Source of the DNA: Prauserella flavalba
Lineage (GTDB): Bacteria > Actinomycetota > Actinomycetes > Mycobacteriales > Pseudonocardiaceae
NCBI RefSeq assembly: GCF_003202235.1
Contig: NZ_MASU01000005.1
Span: 1,550,001 to 1,614,000 of the forward strand
DNA length: 64,000 nucleotides
Direction: 5' to 3'
A program made the position numbers and the translations under genes. Positions 24,201 through 25,967 of this stretch are shown piece after piece (position 1 is the stretch's first letter; the number at the start of each line of letters is the position of its first letter). The notes beneath the pieces were generated by a model. It had not been told where the DNA came from, searched no databases, and saw only the letters and a list, made by a program, of their open reading frames with translations.

Positions 24201-25165
24201 TCCCGTCGGACCGCCGCCCCACGCAGCTCCCGCACGACACTGCGCTCGGCTCCCGCCCTGATGGCCTCCCTGCGCAGGGCCTGCTGGGCGCCGAGCGCCC
24301 AGATGCGCGAGCCCGGTCCGGACAGCGCACGCTGTGACCATCCGGCCAGCCCGGTGGCGCCGCCCCGCACCGCCGTGGCCGGAACGTGGGCCGCCGCACC
24401 GGCCCCGAGACCCGCGACCCCGAGGCCGGCGTACGCCGCGGTCCGCTGTGCCGCGGCGTTGCGGCCCGCGGTCAGTCCCAGACGCGCCGCGGCGGGCAAC
24501 GTCGTCCGCAGCTCCGACAACGCGACCTTGAACCCCACCTGGCGCAACGCCGCCAGCACGGCCTTCATGGCCACCCGGATGCCGATGCTGCTGGCGGTGA
24601 TCGCGGGACCGATCGCCGCCAGAGTGGCGCCGAACGACGGGATCGCGCCGATGACGAGCACGATCACCTCGGCCATCATGATGATCACGTTGACCAGGAA
24701 CATCCCCTTGGCCAGCACGACCTGGTGATAGAACTCCTGAACACCCTGGGAGAGACCGAGCTGGGCGGCGAACAGGTCGAAGGCCACCCTCGAGAACTCC
24801 GCCATCCGGGTGGCCAGCGCGACGGGCGCCCCGGTGCCCTCCCAGCTGAGCTGGATGCCCGAGGTGACCTCGCCCGCGCTCCCCATCAGCTCATGAGTGG
24901 CCTCCGCCTCGGCCGCCCACGCCTCGTAGAGCTGTCGCAGGTTGTCCTCGTCGACCCTCGGGTACTCGCCGAGGATCACATCGAACAGGGTGGAGGCGTT
25001 GACGGGGATCGGGAACCCCACCCCGAGCGCCTCGGCACCCGCCGCACCGTAGGTTCCGAGCAAGTGCGCGTTCTCCGCGAACCAGTCGTTGAACTCCGCG
25101 ATGTAGCCGTCGACCTCACGGAAGAAGTCCTGTGCCGCCCAGACCGCGTCGTCGCTCCACGCCAT
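1..25165 (-). CDS. Giant type VII secretion-associated multidomain protein (partial, at least 8,388 aa)
   Basis: One open frame runs from ATG 25165 (GGGGGAG five bases upstream) to the left edge with no stop, so the product is about 0.9 MDa or more. Residues 1-150 look like a CpnT-type WXG100 domain (W108-E-G110), followed by a hydrophobic stretch at about 153-177. Next come Ala/Pro-rich linker, a PD-(D/E)xK-like module (about 1180-1400) between two copies of a repeat, several thousand residues of Ser/Thr/Gly-rich beta-like and helical repeats, hydrophobic residues about 5754-5797, an ADP-ribosyltransferase-like module (about 6880-7090) and diverged tandem modules from about 7420 to the edge. 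It is last in an operon with YbaB-like and EspC-like genes beside ESX genes. I infer a secreted polymorphic-toxin-like substrate. The C-terminal end and any immunity gene lie outside. The open frame is certain; function is inference. Confidence 0.9.
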   Translation of the reverse strand, partial: MAWSDDAVWAAQDFFREVDGYIAEFNDWFAENAHLLGTYGAAGAEALGVGFPIPVNASTLFDVILGEYPRVDEDNLRQLYEAWAAEAEATHELMGSAGEVTSGIQLSWEGTGAPVALATRMAEFSRVAFDLFAAQLGLSQGVQEFYHQVVLAKGMFLVNVIIMMAEVIVLVIGAIPSFGATLAAIGPAITASSIGIRVAMKAVLAALRQVGFKVALSELRTTLPAAARLGLTAGRNAAAQRTAAYAGLGVAGLGAGAAAHVPATAVRGGATGLAGWSQRALSGPGSRIWALGAQQALRREAIRAGAERSVVRELRGAAVRRELARQFAVNAGARGGAATVLSPAVRSLVDDAVEQAVRNGVNPAGLLGRRVGGYALFSGGIAAGGDLVAQSGLPVGFWGIDGYEYRPDSTFVAGAGGALSAAPMGLASRTGGYLATGALGGVLGDGGTKALTAALDPAEDYQQPVRATRGDPNAEWTWKDAAKAALGGAIGGAWERVIETHGELSTVRLNFEERAYLGLRPPADLLTVIGETDVAGRAASADAAAASAVAPAPAPATSNPAGGTATGGAESGTAKPGGSPAGGRGQVTSPASRPNADPAATRQPEGAVLGDRPTSSPPEPVRDTVRASPAPEGEATGTHRDPAGVRATPDPVREDTPDEVRTGEETRLVAGEPSEYVERDAVVARRVLAAQLSGLTEGGLATVNPGDGAVTFDFGAASTTATFSVDTSTGDGLGPGEAVVRAGDFTRHGGEWTQAGPAEVVLSAYPDPSGAVLDQVLTHLAESTPGAVPETVDGDTAESGGSATAAERVADLLESLTVERDGVRAEPADGSVRLHFPGAVVDTAIAVQDTLPPGTGRAHPPRTRVLDGVTRQSELAVVEVSSTGTEEALRAALADLRESVAGKGDLADGSVRLAHDPRARHLVETVRAAVPGALVLPDGDAYVVRLPDRGTFAEDARALADGLVERGYRTGEPLPADRPGGEPGRSTTWRRPEAGEDVTLRLEPPGSRTPPSGQDTRTEIARQRWIHDRQSDEDYGPPHRQGPLGDNPGVEFYTGHPARPDQPSADRAIPEQEAHEALLAKINGIDQDAATVYARYYKTPNHNPPHTIQRRGGRPTYLGHEVPMIERGSDGLYRVKGTDIPAIPAEYLGDPAHGDRDSFPAGGVVAEGTKFGIEDADWLAANRPRIQDAVADAAAQSSGKPRPARRPFGNAHQDEHDRGGFNRIRRDIGEQLGNVAGAHAIHLARQELPEGHTLVPVPVPLAGAGRFDSVYEERDADGNAVGYHVVEVKGPTASLGARDGLGADPNRYEQGHPRYVQSVLVAMLRRGGAEAALAIRLHQAWRDGTLSYLYVQAKVQHIAQSPVYAPGRAQDGGYLTHIPRYEGFVRKRFALGEAPPHLPAPDGRGTDGDAHARHFADTVSEAAGEAIVLPEGDGYAVGLPDTETYARDAQAVLDRLARRGYGSVGTIRDGWAEGDPGLTTRWRHVGLGREMFPLRLETADSLLARHGAGESTVDTVARPEGTGSVRLPPRAGAETDVALQRHRRERLGDGTAGSRRAAGPLAHAGVEFHTGHEPESASAGPAPARDDGKPAPPSAEEVAARPPELVLLTGIPWGPLPGMRELASALAELGVTETLTPETLDLTVRTTFDRLVSPDGAVHAFGGMEVRLRAVPAGEPRTVPAEEVPAELAQKHLLPSGAEADRMRQVSRLGQLRGDLDRLADPVSRNLAPLTVGLTLQGGQSVGRSASGRFASAAGGSTDFNHLHNDGATLVGVPVRWEITARGADGAWGPPRHVEPADRPAPLTVWSANGFLRPPPVRLASSPEDRQSPHVPHGQVYGMSGLDDIADAVLSDLPLGDAERAPGSPVYDAVRLQVHRLPSRLRKAAAEGGVVEFPVRVGGRLSHVVRIAVELRKDTARLVSAPMRDPYLSHDSRVASGYSGATTFTDNGALGFSGGLQLTKAVAVKGSALGTRGTSTTYSVDRDTLLLRDLRYTGNTVVYRLSYTSTVTVRPIEESARTQPRRFAGELHFRVPEESAAHWGLPVPEEAFLTGEDGERLTERHETPDGTVVVERVRALRSPPEDGGEPVRFPSYVRDGVGPAHVLPGTVDGAGIRAIVLEWALEHGYVSRRDPSNGAIELDNRGVAGPGGERVKLATRGPIHSRHETRLWLEEQLADAEIAAWFNEAVQTGRQFTLWKQDVASPTGWRSVTVTVKATVDTEGAVYRGTSDEYHLVNLVFGTEAVTRTSLLTGGGRGEFGGGGLLRWFEFAPSGSLSGTVQPSLSQRRGASSVALWNDRATDARFSLPVSYEITVHSGTRELLREEVSGKQVDVLLHEAFTGGESVASETPTSPALLENAFPLHVSNAGDVRAAIRAAIGPGAGKDEGTDKGKDAGEVAGGRRARPTLARALRLPPVVSEPALHQFGGYADLLAHLPKIFGPGYGTAAPFLTGARRIVLRGELGPSTWVGKARRVLAVAAELSESTVGAGRDTAAGAGASLASTAEKLGGNPNASEAGVVNWGSSSSGSVSATWESNRVAPTADVHLFTVEGTVTVDSGQTTEVPLSLVYALPMVDALDAYGAGRLPLPAHEVSGVLRAWSEGTQQLDRAVLAKAALRLVTEERGHVAEEGLWPVLGDIVRSYPEANPRLLPDDATAAALDPIVAALEYRLVLERLTTEHPEAPAEIRAADPPPQLTRPGEKGLGANGWVRLRPDTEPVELVRGLVERAKPGLFARQPSLLDALETHVAKLGTATTIDTMLSGGLELRLPARAGLWSQNVVVRLTARLGPPEVTGRQDGIGQEGFLHATTTTTAGQRRNSSVDLPAKAKDEDGPLERFGIQPTVGALAGRHDADQAVVTGQENLLAGEFEWLGHTRLRAHLDVTASVWVEPAYGRGLSGPAGTVSNAVTGAARWLRRRGPVEPFRATFGSELMLEYPARTVSDATPAEPRPLDFRRLRPGALTTRDVRALFVEREQLVEQALRLLAEPDMLGYRARRYRDRVSDALGPAVLQAYFAALNGRGEDVTVLLDPGPGGRLAVSLRTRLFDVRVERWEGTEQTAAKGGFLSQTRLSRTSRRAMGAGSTLTGLGGPEAENPADLGDVAERLDGELAPSSATRLSYTGGQTNTHTEGRRVDYHVAAGGRTALWSGRAEHSLTVSWKPKARPLETRRADVTGAVYFKTMAHRVPDVLEQRIRLPRTPEEQAVLADPHLDAGAVPSALRRTLRRAPTFAVTDLLRQAVREPDFDPDRPYPTVARLVRDLVGKHRVVTFTGDRQQAETTAVGALLLEFDDALTALHDATPAGKRPEELRLARSLVTELRGSMLAVAEARDELTAAGDAAARRGYAEAAAEWNRWRERAQRLHETAHRAQELVNERTGAAHDLLPDVGGRTGHLRHDLLDTVRGALAELRVTGVYHSVENGRVRHRWIGPDGVPFADTVPAPPPELVAPSAGDGPRRGEGDLPRSDRLAGRIPRPPLDLSGLAVAGMVPPEPGPLVDVATVFPGGPSGAGAAPAAPSGPLVDVATVFPPEDASPAAAEPAPLRLDGPFVRYEGPTTTDPDVLDATLEEVLARQPVDAERDGEGWRFDLGGGVTGPVRFRIGPGEGGALVSVVGDVAEVVLPPLPEDPVHRMLLTGMAVRSVAAGALPDALRELGGRRSGGAREDADDLPFQRALRDLAGTDLDRLLAAEVDLRALYTRFGSELRLAAELAAERGTAEVLDLPGDVDLAAERDQDGEEREPSVVDIETVAGLYGFDPADAGDAGQFTELLSQARIPAELDRGGLERLRAIAGDVYLHGRYSAAARRALVETHTGWLGRAFRQRDPDLDPFTALPAIPRDTAEEPTEPVESTVEHRVVRAPAEELALVTAVPLEPVPFVPELAAHLADRVADDGITTSWLRARLAERFPRVVSAEGDVWSLGTTQPRDFRVRLRLGDPRPVRTEAEPDVSAPLRAALGRRPGTAGVAVDAGQPARPTEVAVAVEVSERDPATGDFAEPVVFAADAPGTDGTLLVAAAEAPAEHSPASVRREDAAEDPLPHLRVLDLGGREEFAGALRQLLSESGYSLDAEVRRQVADYAGRLEEVLPAAAAGAEGNVITGHAEVGGRFVVRHTASVRRADAVLVGGPGTGVRTDRVDVGDDGAVTVEARTGPTQVHRWGDPAGTPGVVHELTLFTETGVELDSVQVDGTLLTRMAEADAYRYGLPVAADAVADGRLVRGVPVAGPDEPAPGYPAGHLAKAAEGGVPVIARELRTGRPLGSGAHDHGSGPLRELVHSVLARHGVVPSAGYVPDGDPAAGDNGPVSRNRRVRARQLDTMLRVDRSLGQASLEAGYHRLATEGLRLRLDRPRPWPHRDEHVELVIRFDQEPGAAEFLGYTEHAAGRLTRGDDGVRVTGYRGRTAVFRVPHTVRVELLDHEGRTVAGSLVTRPGSAEVYVPAETALRTAPAELEPYRAALAPATVAPAPRALSRGDARLTPWDAATAAGLTGYDERDVRVLLAARDRNAPRLDLAELLRHDDPAAAAVRAVPGGLPPGSLLRLSLDETAAAVAAHDEAARWAGRVTEDVRAALPTDPQTGAARRSVVSALTHLRRAETAAALLRERGHALLRARAEGDAAEAHRDWLEAAGGTERMLADADAARRLVLGPASAAQPSPGLPPDPLRAAHDLATALDAEIALEVSALDGTRQRYRVTPDGAVPGGASPESARAAGPPADGSWPAESAALHEALRAAEFSAADLARVLAHDLDLRALYRRAAADGRDFGPVLRAALAGAPAGPAPRTEPALAALFGYGSTEPELAAFRDVLRQAGATQPPDGRDALLLRGLAGELALRHGAFTAAERRAIVERGLLASAVAARPARIPPLEVLDPPAPAAARTAVAQTRFDETVRLVADRYYHGLPPGQAHRGPDPLGPLTERLAAAIERWGVSYGAWVATQLPGSRFTGDLAAEDFPRVVGDPNALTAAQLRYLDRTGARTEWTEFGAGATFQALYRALPAADRERLAELHGADSPEGLRDGLIAALEAELDLPIDSRPLWSAAPELVTDGDQAAALDALRTGSSAVDGLFEGRLPAVLAERYGLAITEVDAAGLATQHRPLVRHGAATLLRTPAQHMPVLGPDDDPGAVPAQRAEPPERPEPPVPEVPVVPAVVVPGERVALPSLPVKAGSAVPEGLAETVGALLGRSEVTAGPSGEHRWHLRWPDGLELELEVRADPDASEASLALPGLRMTPDGARPDGPATILLPPLPDAGPGLVPLLGVPLRAALAELPGRIRDLHAAAPAASPESPHQDEAPPQPSAAGRAAALLRADERADEELAALTGSLLWARQDNDPAALAERAEALAAEFAELADRHAEPASGTGLASAERRLAESYRGHVPVLSGLARTLRYRSLVSEEEGVDSRYLAATLDAELARTAGQLLRSRSHAGRVLERYLELADPARTVGLESGDERPSAFTGDPRPPRRLRLSKGDVALLDRMLTLLTRHEQLVTGLRERGHTGSRADDFAAAGHEPGELRHVEELLRRLINGDDAGRDNGAGLSEAVHGSDRRRKWLPKAVRHPRLEGRLTEHGLALVDQLRRVDEHPAPGLARARWLFKHKVSRMALVLKHNHYADPLEQGVLGDNIHRVVVSPTTELPISARDHGVDGYALPEHPRGHNSFTVTWWSGSGRAALLRPGFTVQLEAADLPEGEVLGSVARDDTWVEGGRRVILVDRNASMSELDAALREVLTEEITEYVAAINELSAFARFALYSQGGNIVGNTAGYAVGSLIGWGADAVGLVSALLGYGYGLVTQMPLYYIVAGKRVMAADGMRRLMAAWRGGLGGPGLRRLSGELSQTVEAMRPLARRYGVELPEVAPPSREFEGSPEARERLAARVRETAGHLADALRGEGARPIPADLLAEGSYRELLDGLRSARWDADAERLRVQLGTGEKIDIGFVPHQRDFSTQRMVGGHWRTWELSYEVNYSVGLAGASDELLWRTLSQELLSALYKGSVLWKMPSTGTYLWQNYLPFLFEAPVSFALSAWMDRLDTFAQLAFGSLVSRGANAAAAQAGTRAYRVVAALWTDARRARLGYDKPDGPLTLSNLAHTAQRVLASAAETTGRLRRELTAYAPEPRPPADPERDAPVPADRFGLVERAAERVTAMAAAHPDVLAVRDEETDGDDRVVVATLRRPGRLPERWRTVDVRIVVGASPAIRRDFAPRVVHSTFELRERTVTMLVPRYSSMGALRDEVDRKVTDILDRERWLWSRTVGQLALKTGVVGASTGGPNALYSGLTGDEASAVRDGVAVAQSLIDGSATAITTRSAATRQAEAALNAIGEHTAVPATMDDWVELGLRELHGAVNAAARLAEQAPGALPATRLAWYGETSELTATSPREYVDGFLELAATGALADGIPHLAEVRTIGRGELRLFIDKVERPGVYELGSKVRGMHRQEMVVRVLPWLPGLPSMLLPNGSDTHALALLSPTDAADGYGQLIGELRKLVDVYHDGPVGVPGRATLAMTEAGPGAASGIVRRTSAEAIEARGGAPFDVGGVAQQLAISIGAAAVGVTAQAWHGRGEFLTGELLRFLINWDGAPLSPLRDQIALFYARMLTDVAGEIDADVTRLTDALGLRRTPDTTPWSYGEPEPLPRPATPPPPAGDGGRRGQGGGPRPRLDDLDDLDGTGARPSLTAMIRDQATPHATGGDWGGRPALEPAGRLPDELRRVSAELRSAVDSAARRPAFHRAGELHRLLDGVERYAAILSRTRPPADGLAVVTGLSDNVNAFARILRDQEVPFDGLRLPDPLSPAYLRRVAAAPGDTGWSALSIYRYFRPEATEADLPADRSLWDLIGERGYLRTSLERVHARAQAVQALAGTPEPPWHDTRPAVGEPELAAFGGATATDLAATQQVSRLWWEGLPESDRERVRTFLARGDGTGFASDRYNRYLAYLAYWNDDPPVRDAEADEAALSFARIVNGAGRLPRPVTVYRGIAVRDEGYAGALRPGSVLTRGHPGGAGGPVDFASYELRWAKQFALRNPPGGERGTGVPVVWRIDTRRGVSLAAVRPDSAELREHLLAPDEPLIVRDVRRTTIAGREGFVVHAVGESMWAGDRAREPGPATDGASPAPGPEAAVEPDSGGAENAAVVSEPGPGGVAEGEAVVPWEERLGTHRIGVDDVRRAIRALPAAVPPLSGGIDPKPRWDQGTGGHLVDYPGRVGRLRFDRIDVRYVPGSTLPDGRLSAGRAIRHTSTVVVEVRKGLDPRLLGRALAHGIAEAGASTTIFTRLRTAGELAQLDVLAYQLATATGPEESARLRAEASGLLQDLASGSRRGGRDAVANRPLAHGLLRELELLRQLEQATKRSEVERLAEEILAERLTRLRELGDAEAELPAHEAFELVTRSWPGALLSSAALTLPATLAMLRTLRGEPALAAPPIIAESSVDDADAVEITAELDPDRFGKVEDQLGARWQSVSPHRPSGDTDSVPAFATDRIRAALTRSGRGASAVVALLRDGREPYVLGAYHGSAGIVFADPVARTTGPRLPEDRDPVTGVEVLVADREGRPVPVPEASRGVLSARPPTPEVLEALPAAERNGWWETLRRIHRDDTAEADLADRLREPEPGDAEAALRAAEATSLYLGLRDRDARLQLRAMAAAVDGDPIALGHALEGVRAVALGEHVSPETVLARRGRAWSATAGGPVGRAENHEAAPSATEEELALLNRRLQDRAAAAVAELTGEERQHLDAFPDLWRQRNTGYLRPEESRMDLGATATDGVDLNVGAPAGEPGGLRPVRGAFGEYVVERFLAGVQREGGRPPVGLVPTDDGFHAGRPDLPYHREIGVFGRIAQLTGARFQTVIQHGKPFSERSWLEHPQVGSLLDIRSSLSGVLLSAGPGAKALIARLPDGTSADATDAALRRGEVAPYDFVAWFNDDGRITATRTGRDGSPELPELPPHRWQLVVLVVDGDGTPVPLPGRRVSDVNARPPSPPYRDARAPERFAGALLAGRLGVPAGVPPEFSGLFSSLREESARSRLVALAGHAALAGAAEGLPAARLLERALRLTEARAEARGSTLEEDLAAQWEREAPLSRRSASVDAVVALAQELSGPGARSWLRAMVEAADGDVDALRHLLHGVRAAAASAGVPMADWVNRRWPAEPSAEEARALFTRLSTTPYQHGFETPRDDTVAEYARHLDEVLARLDELPESVRRDLVQRDPVLWARLNSRLVPRGQAGAGAAGADGVDVTIGAPVGEPAGLVVTSNPDPLVEPDVPVPPEPYPPELFLAGSAVFSARTTLLPTIDGFVEGDLERPFGQETGVFGRLAQITGGRFQRVGTLEPGAESLLDSHGTLAALEHKLRSVVREAGDGARAILARTDVHRFAVLRNERGRVVRSGQDAAFLGHGSTPSAG
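1275..1725 (-). repeat. Diverged C-terminal-side module 2 of the giant protein
   Basis: Residues about 7814-7964. It begins VFGRIAQLTGARFQ and ends DGDGTPVPLPGRR. The linker before it (from 2520) and the linker after it (to 290) share TDGVD-x-x-x-GAP-x-GEP and FLAG...PT-x-DGF motifs, so the repeat unit is larger than the core and spans about 380-480 residues. Confidence 0.55.
2520..2900 (-). repeat. Diverged C-terminal-side module 1 of the giant protein
   Basis: Residues about 7422-7549. It starts with an RFGKVEDQLGARWQS element and ends with a strand rich in Val plus G-R-P-V-P-V-P. Two further copies follow at 1275-1725 and 1-290. It resembles the second half of papain-fold (Tox-PL) toxin domains, whose usual G-H-V-F strand has no His here. 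The relation is a weak inference. Confidence 0.45.
3900..4530 (-). other. ADP-ribosyltransferase-like module in the giant protein
   Basis: Residues about 6880-7090. The three signature regions of exoenzyme-type ADP-ribosyltransferases appear in order: Arg6969 in V-Y-R-G, the F-A-S-Y-E strand at 7002-7006 (S7004), and a C-terminal ELREHLL loop with E7050 and E7053. In typical members the last loop is E-x-E; here the residue two before E7053 is Leu, so only the catalytic-type Glu is kept. Activity cannot be judged from the sequence. Confidence 0.5.
20448..20940 (-). repeat. Internal repeat copy B of the giant protein, after the nuclease-like module
   Basis: Residues about 1409-1573 repeat the copy at 22000-22425. 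Shared landmarks in order are RARH, AIVLPEGDGYAVGLPD (copy A ALVLPDGDAYVVRLPD), L..RGY, and GVEFHTGH (copy A GVEFYTGH). The two copies bracket the nuclease-like module. Confidence 0.7.
20966..21628 (-). other. Restriction-endonuclease-fold (PD-(D/E)xK-like) module in the giant protein
   Basis: Residues about 1180-1400. Asp1268 lies in a G-R-F-D-S turn, and 19 residues later a hydrophobic strand ends in E1287-V-K1289-G. This is the D...ExK spacing of nucleases with the restriction-endonuclease fold found in polymorphic toxins. A conserved-looking helix with Glu precedes it and a Q-rich helix follows. The catalytic pattern is visible; the fold and DNase activity are inferred. Confidence 0.5.
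22000..22425 (-). repeat. Internal repeat copy A of the giant protein, before the nuclease-like module
   Basis: Residues about 914-1056. This is the partner of copy B at 20448-20940, with the same succession of motifs ending in GVEFYTGH. The arrangement suggests a cassette inserted into, or duplicated with, a modular scaffold. Confidence 0.7.
24596..25165 (-). other. WXG100/CpnT-like N-terminal secretion domain of the giant protein
   Basis: Residues 1-190 of the giant protein. The segment is predicted helical and has a W-E-G turn at 108-110, followed by an amphipathic helix. Residues 153-177 are strongly hydrophobic and could be a membrane segment or a buried helix. A WXG100-like domain followed by a hydrophobic helix is how many actinobacterial type VII effectors begin (known of the family). 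That it routes this protein to the neighbouring EccC is inference. Confidence 0.6.
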
Positions 25166-25195
25166 CGGCTCCCCCTGCCGGTTTTCCGGACCCGC

Positions 25196-25519
25196 TCAGC
25201 CCACGCGTGGGTCGATGCTGCTGATGTTGGCGGCGTTCTCGCCTTCCTGCTGCTCGTAGAGGTTCATGGCGGTGACGCAGTCCTGCCCCGTGTCCACAAG
25301 AGACTGTCCAAGCGCCACCTTGTTGTCCCAGACGGGCCGGGTGGACGGCGGGTACTGCTCGCGCATCGCGGCGCCGAACTTGTCGTCTCCGAACTCCTCC
25401 AGCGCGGCGATGTCAGCCCAGCTGCCTGCGTCCCGGAAACCGCTGCCGAGATCGGTGAGCCGCCCGCCGGCGGAGCGGATCGCGGCCGGGCTGCTGTTGA
25501 TGCTGACGTAGCTAGCCAC
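25196..25519 (-). CDS. EspC-like small type VII secretion-associated protein
   Basis: 107 residues, predicted to be a helical hairpin of the kind seen in EspC-type ESX-associated proteins. A Y-E-Q-Q-E sequence in the last quarter matches the YxxxD/E type VII export signal. I chose GTG 25519 rather than the upstream ATG at 25555 because GGGAGG lies six bases before it and its first codons overlap the stop of the YbaB-like gene by eight bases, the usual coupling. The stop lies 30 bases before the giant gene, so the three form one operon. It could be a co-secreted partner or chaperone of the giant protein. Family assignment rests on size, context and the export motif. Confidence 0.7.
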   Translation of the reverse strand: MASYVSINSSPAAIRSAGGRLTDLGSGFRDAGSWADIAALEEFGDDKFGAAMREQYPPSTRPVWDNKVALGQSLVDTGQDCVTAMNLYEQQEGENAANISSIDPRVG

Positions 25520-25925
25520 GGTCGGCCTCCCGCTCGGCGACGAGGTCGGCGTCACTGCGGAACGCGCGGGCCACCGGGTCGGGCCTTCCCGGCTGGAACC
25601 GCTCCCGCAGCTCGGCGACCTCGGGCGGGAGCTGCTCGTACATCAGGTCCTGGGTTTTCTCCACCACCTGGCTCACCGCCTGCGCCGACGCGGAGAGAAT
25701 GGCCGAGCGCAGGGCGTGCGCGTCCGGCCTGCGGAACACCCGCGGATCGATCTCGACGTCCACCAGCTGTCCCCTCGGACCCACGACCACCTTCACGGTC
25801 CGGTCCGCCGACCACGCCGTGCCGGAGAGCTCCATCAGGCGCTGCTGGGTGTCCGGAATGGACGCCATCGCCCTCCGTAGCTCGCCCATGATGCTCTCCA
25901 GCGCCGTTCTGCTCGGCATCTCCAT
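25512..25925 (-). CDS. YbaB/EbfC-family nucleoid-associated-like protein
   Basis: 137 residues. The middle has the strands typical of YbaB/EbfC proteins, around TVKVVVGPRGQLVDVEIDP, followed by a long helix, and the length fits the family. The family is known as dimeric DNA-binding proteins, and copies are common inside actinobacterial ESX loci, where their role is unclear. The start is ATG 25925 with AGGAGG four bases upstream; a second in-frame ATG two codons later is equally possible. It is first in the operon that ends in the giant gene and is divergent from mycP with only 42 bases between them, so the two share a promoter region. A regulatory or DNA-bridging role for the operon is inference. 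Confidence 0.8.
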   Translation of the reverse strand: MEMPSRTALESIMGELRRAMASIPDTQQRLMELSGTAWSADRTVKVVVGPRGQLVDVEIDPRVFRRPDAHALRSAILSASAQAVSQVVEKTQDLMYEQLPPEVAELRERFQPGRPDPVARAFRSDADLVAEREADRG

Positions 25926-25955
25926 GACGCCTCCTCCCGGGTTGCCTCGTGTGGC

Positions 25956-25961
25956 TACCGT
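25956..25961 (+). promoter_or_regulatory. Candidate -10 element of a leaderless mycP transcript
   Basis: TACCGT fits the actinobacterial TAnnnT -10 pattern and lies six bases before the GTG start of the mycosin gene. No purine-rich ribosome-binding site is present. This spacing is what leaderless mRNAs show. Confidence 0.4.
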
Positions 25962-25967
25962 TCCCCT

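Noticed and set aside
1-25165. The idea that the giant frame is several genes joined by sequencing error
   Set aside because: No stop codon occurs in that frame and no internal start is preceded by a convincing ribosome-binding site at a domain boundary. Start and edge frames agree over the whole length.
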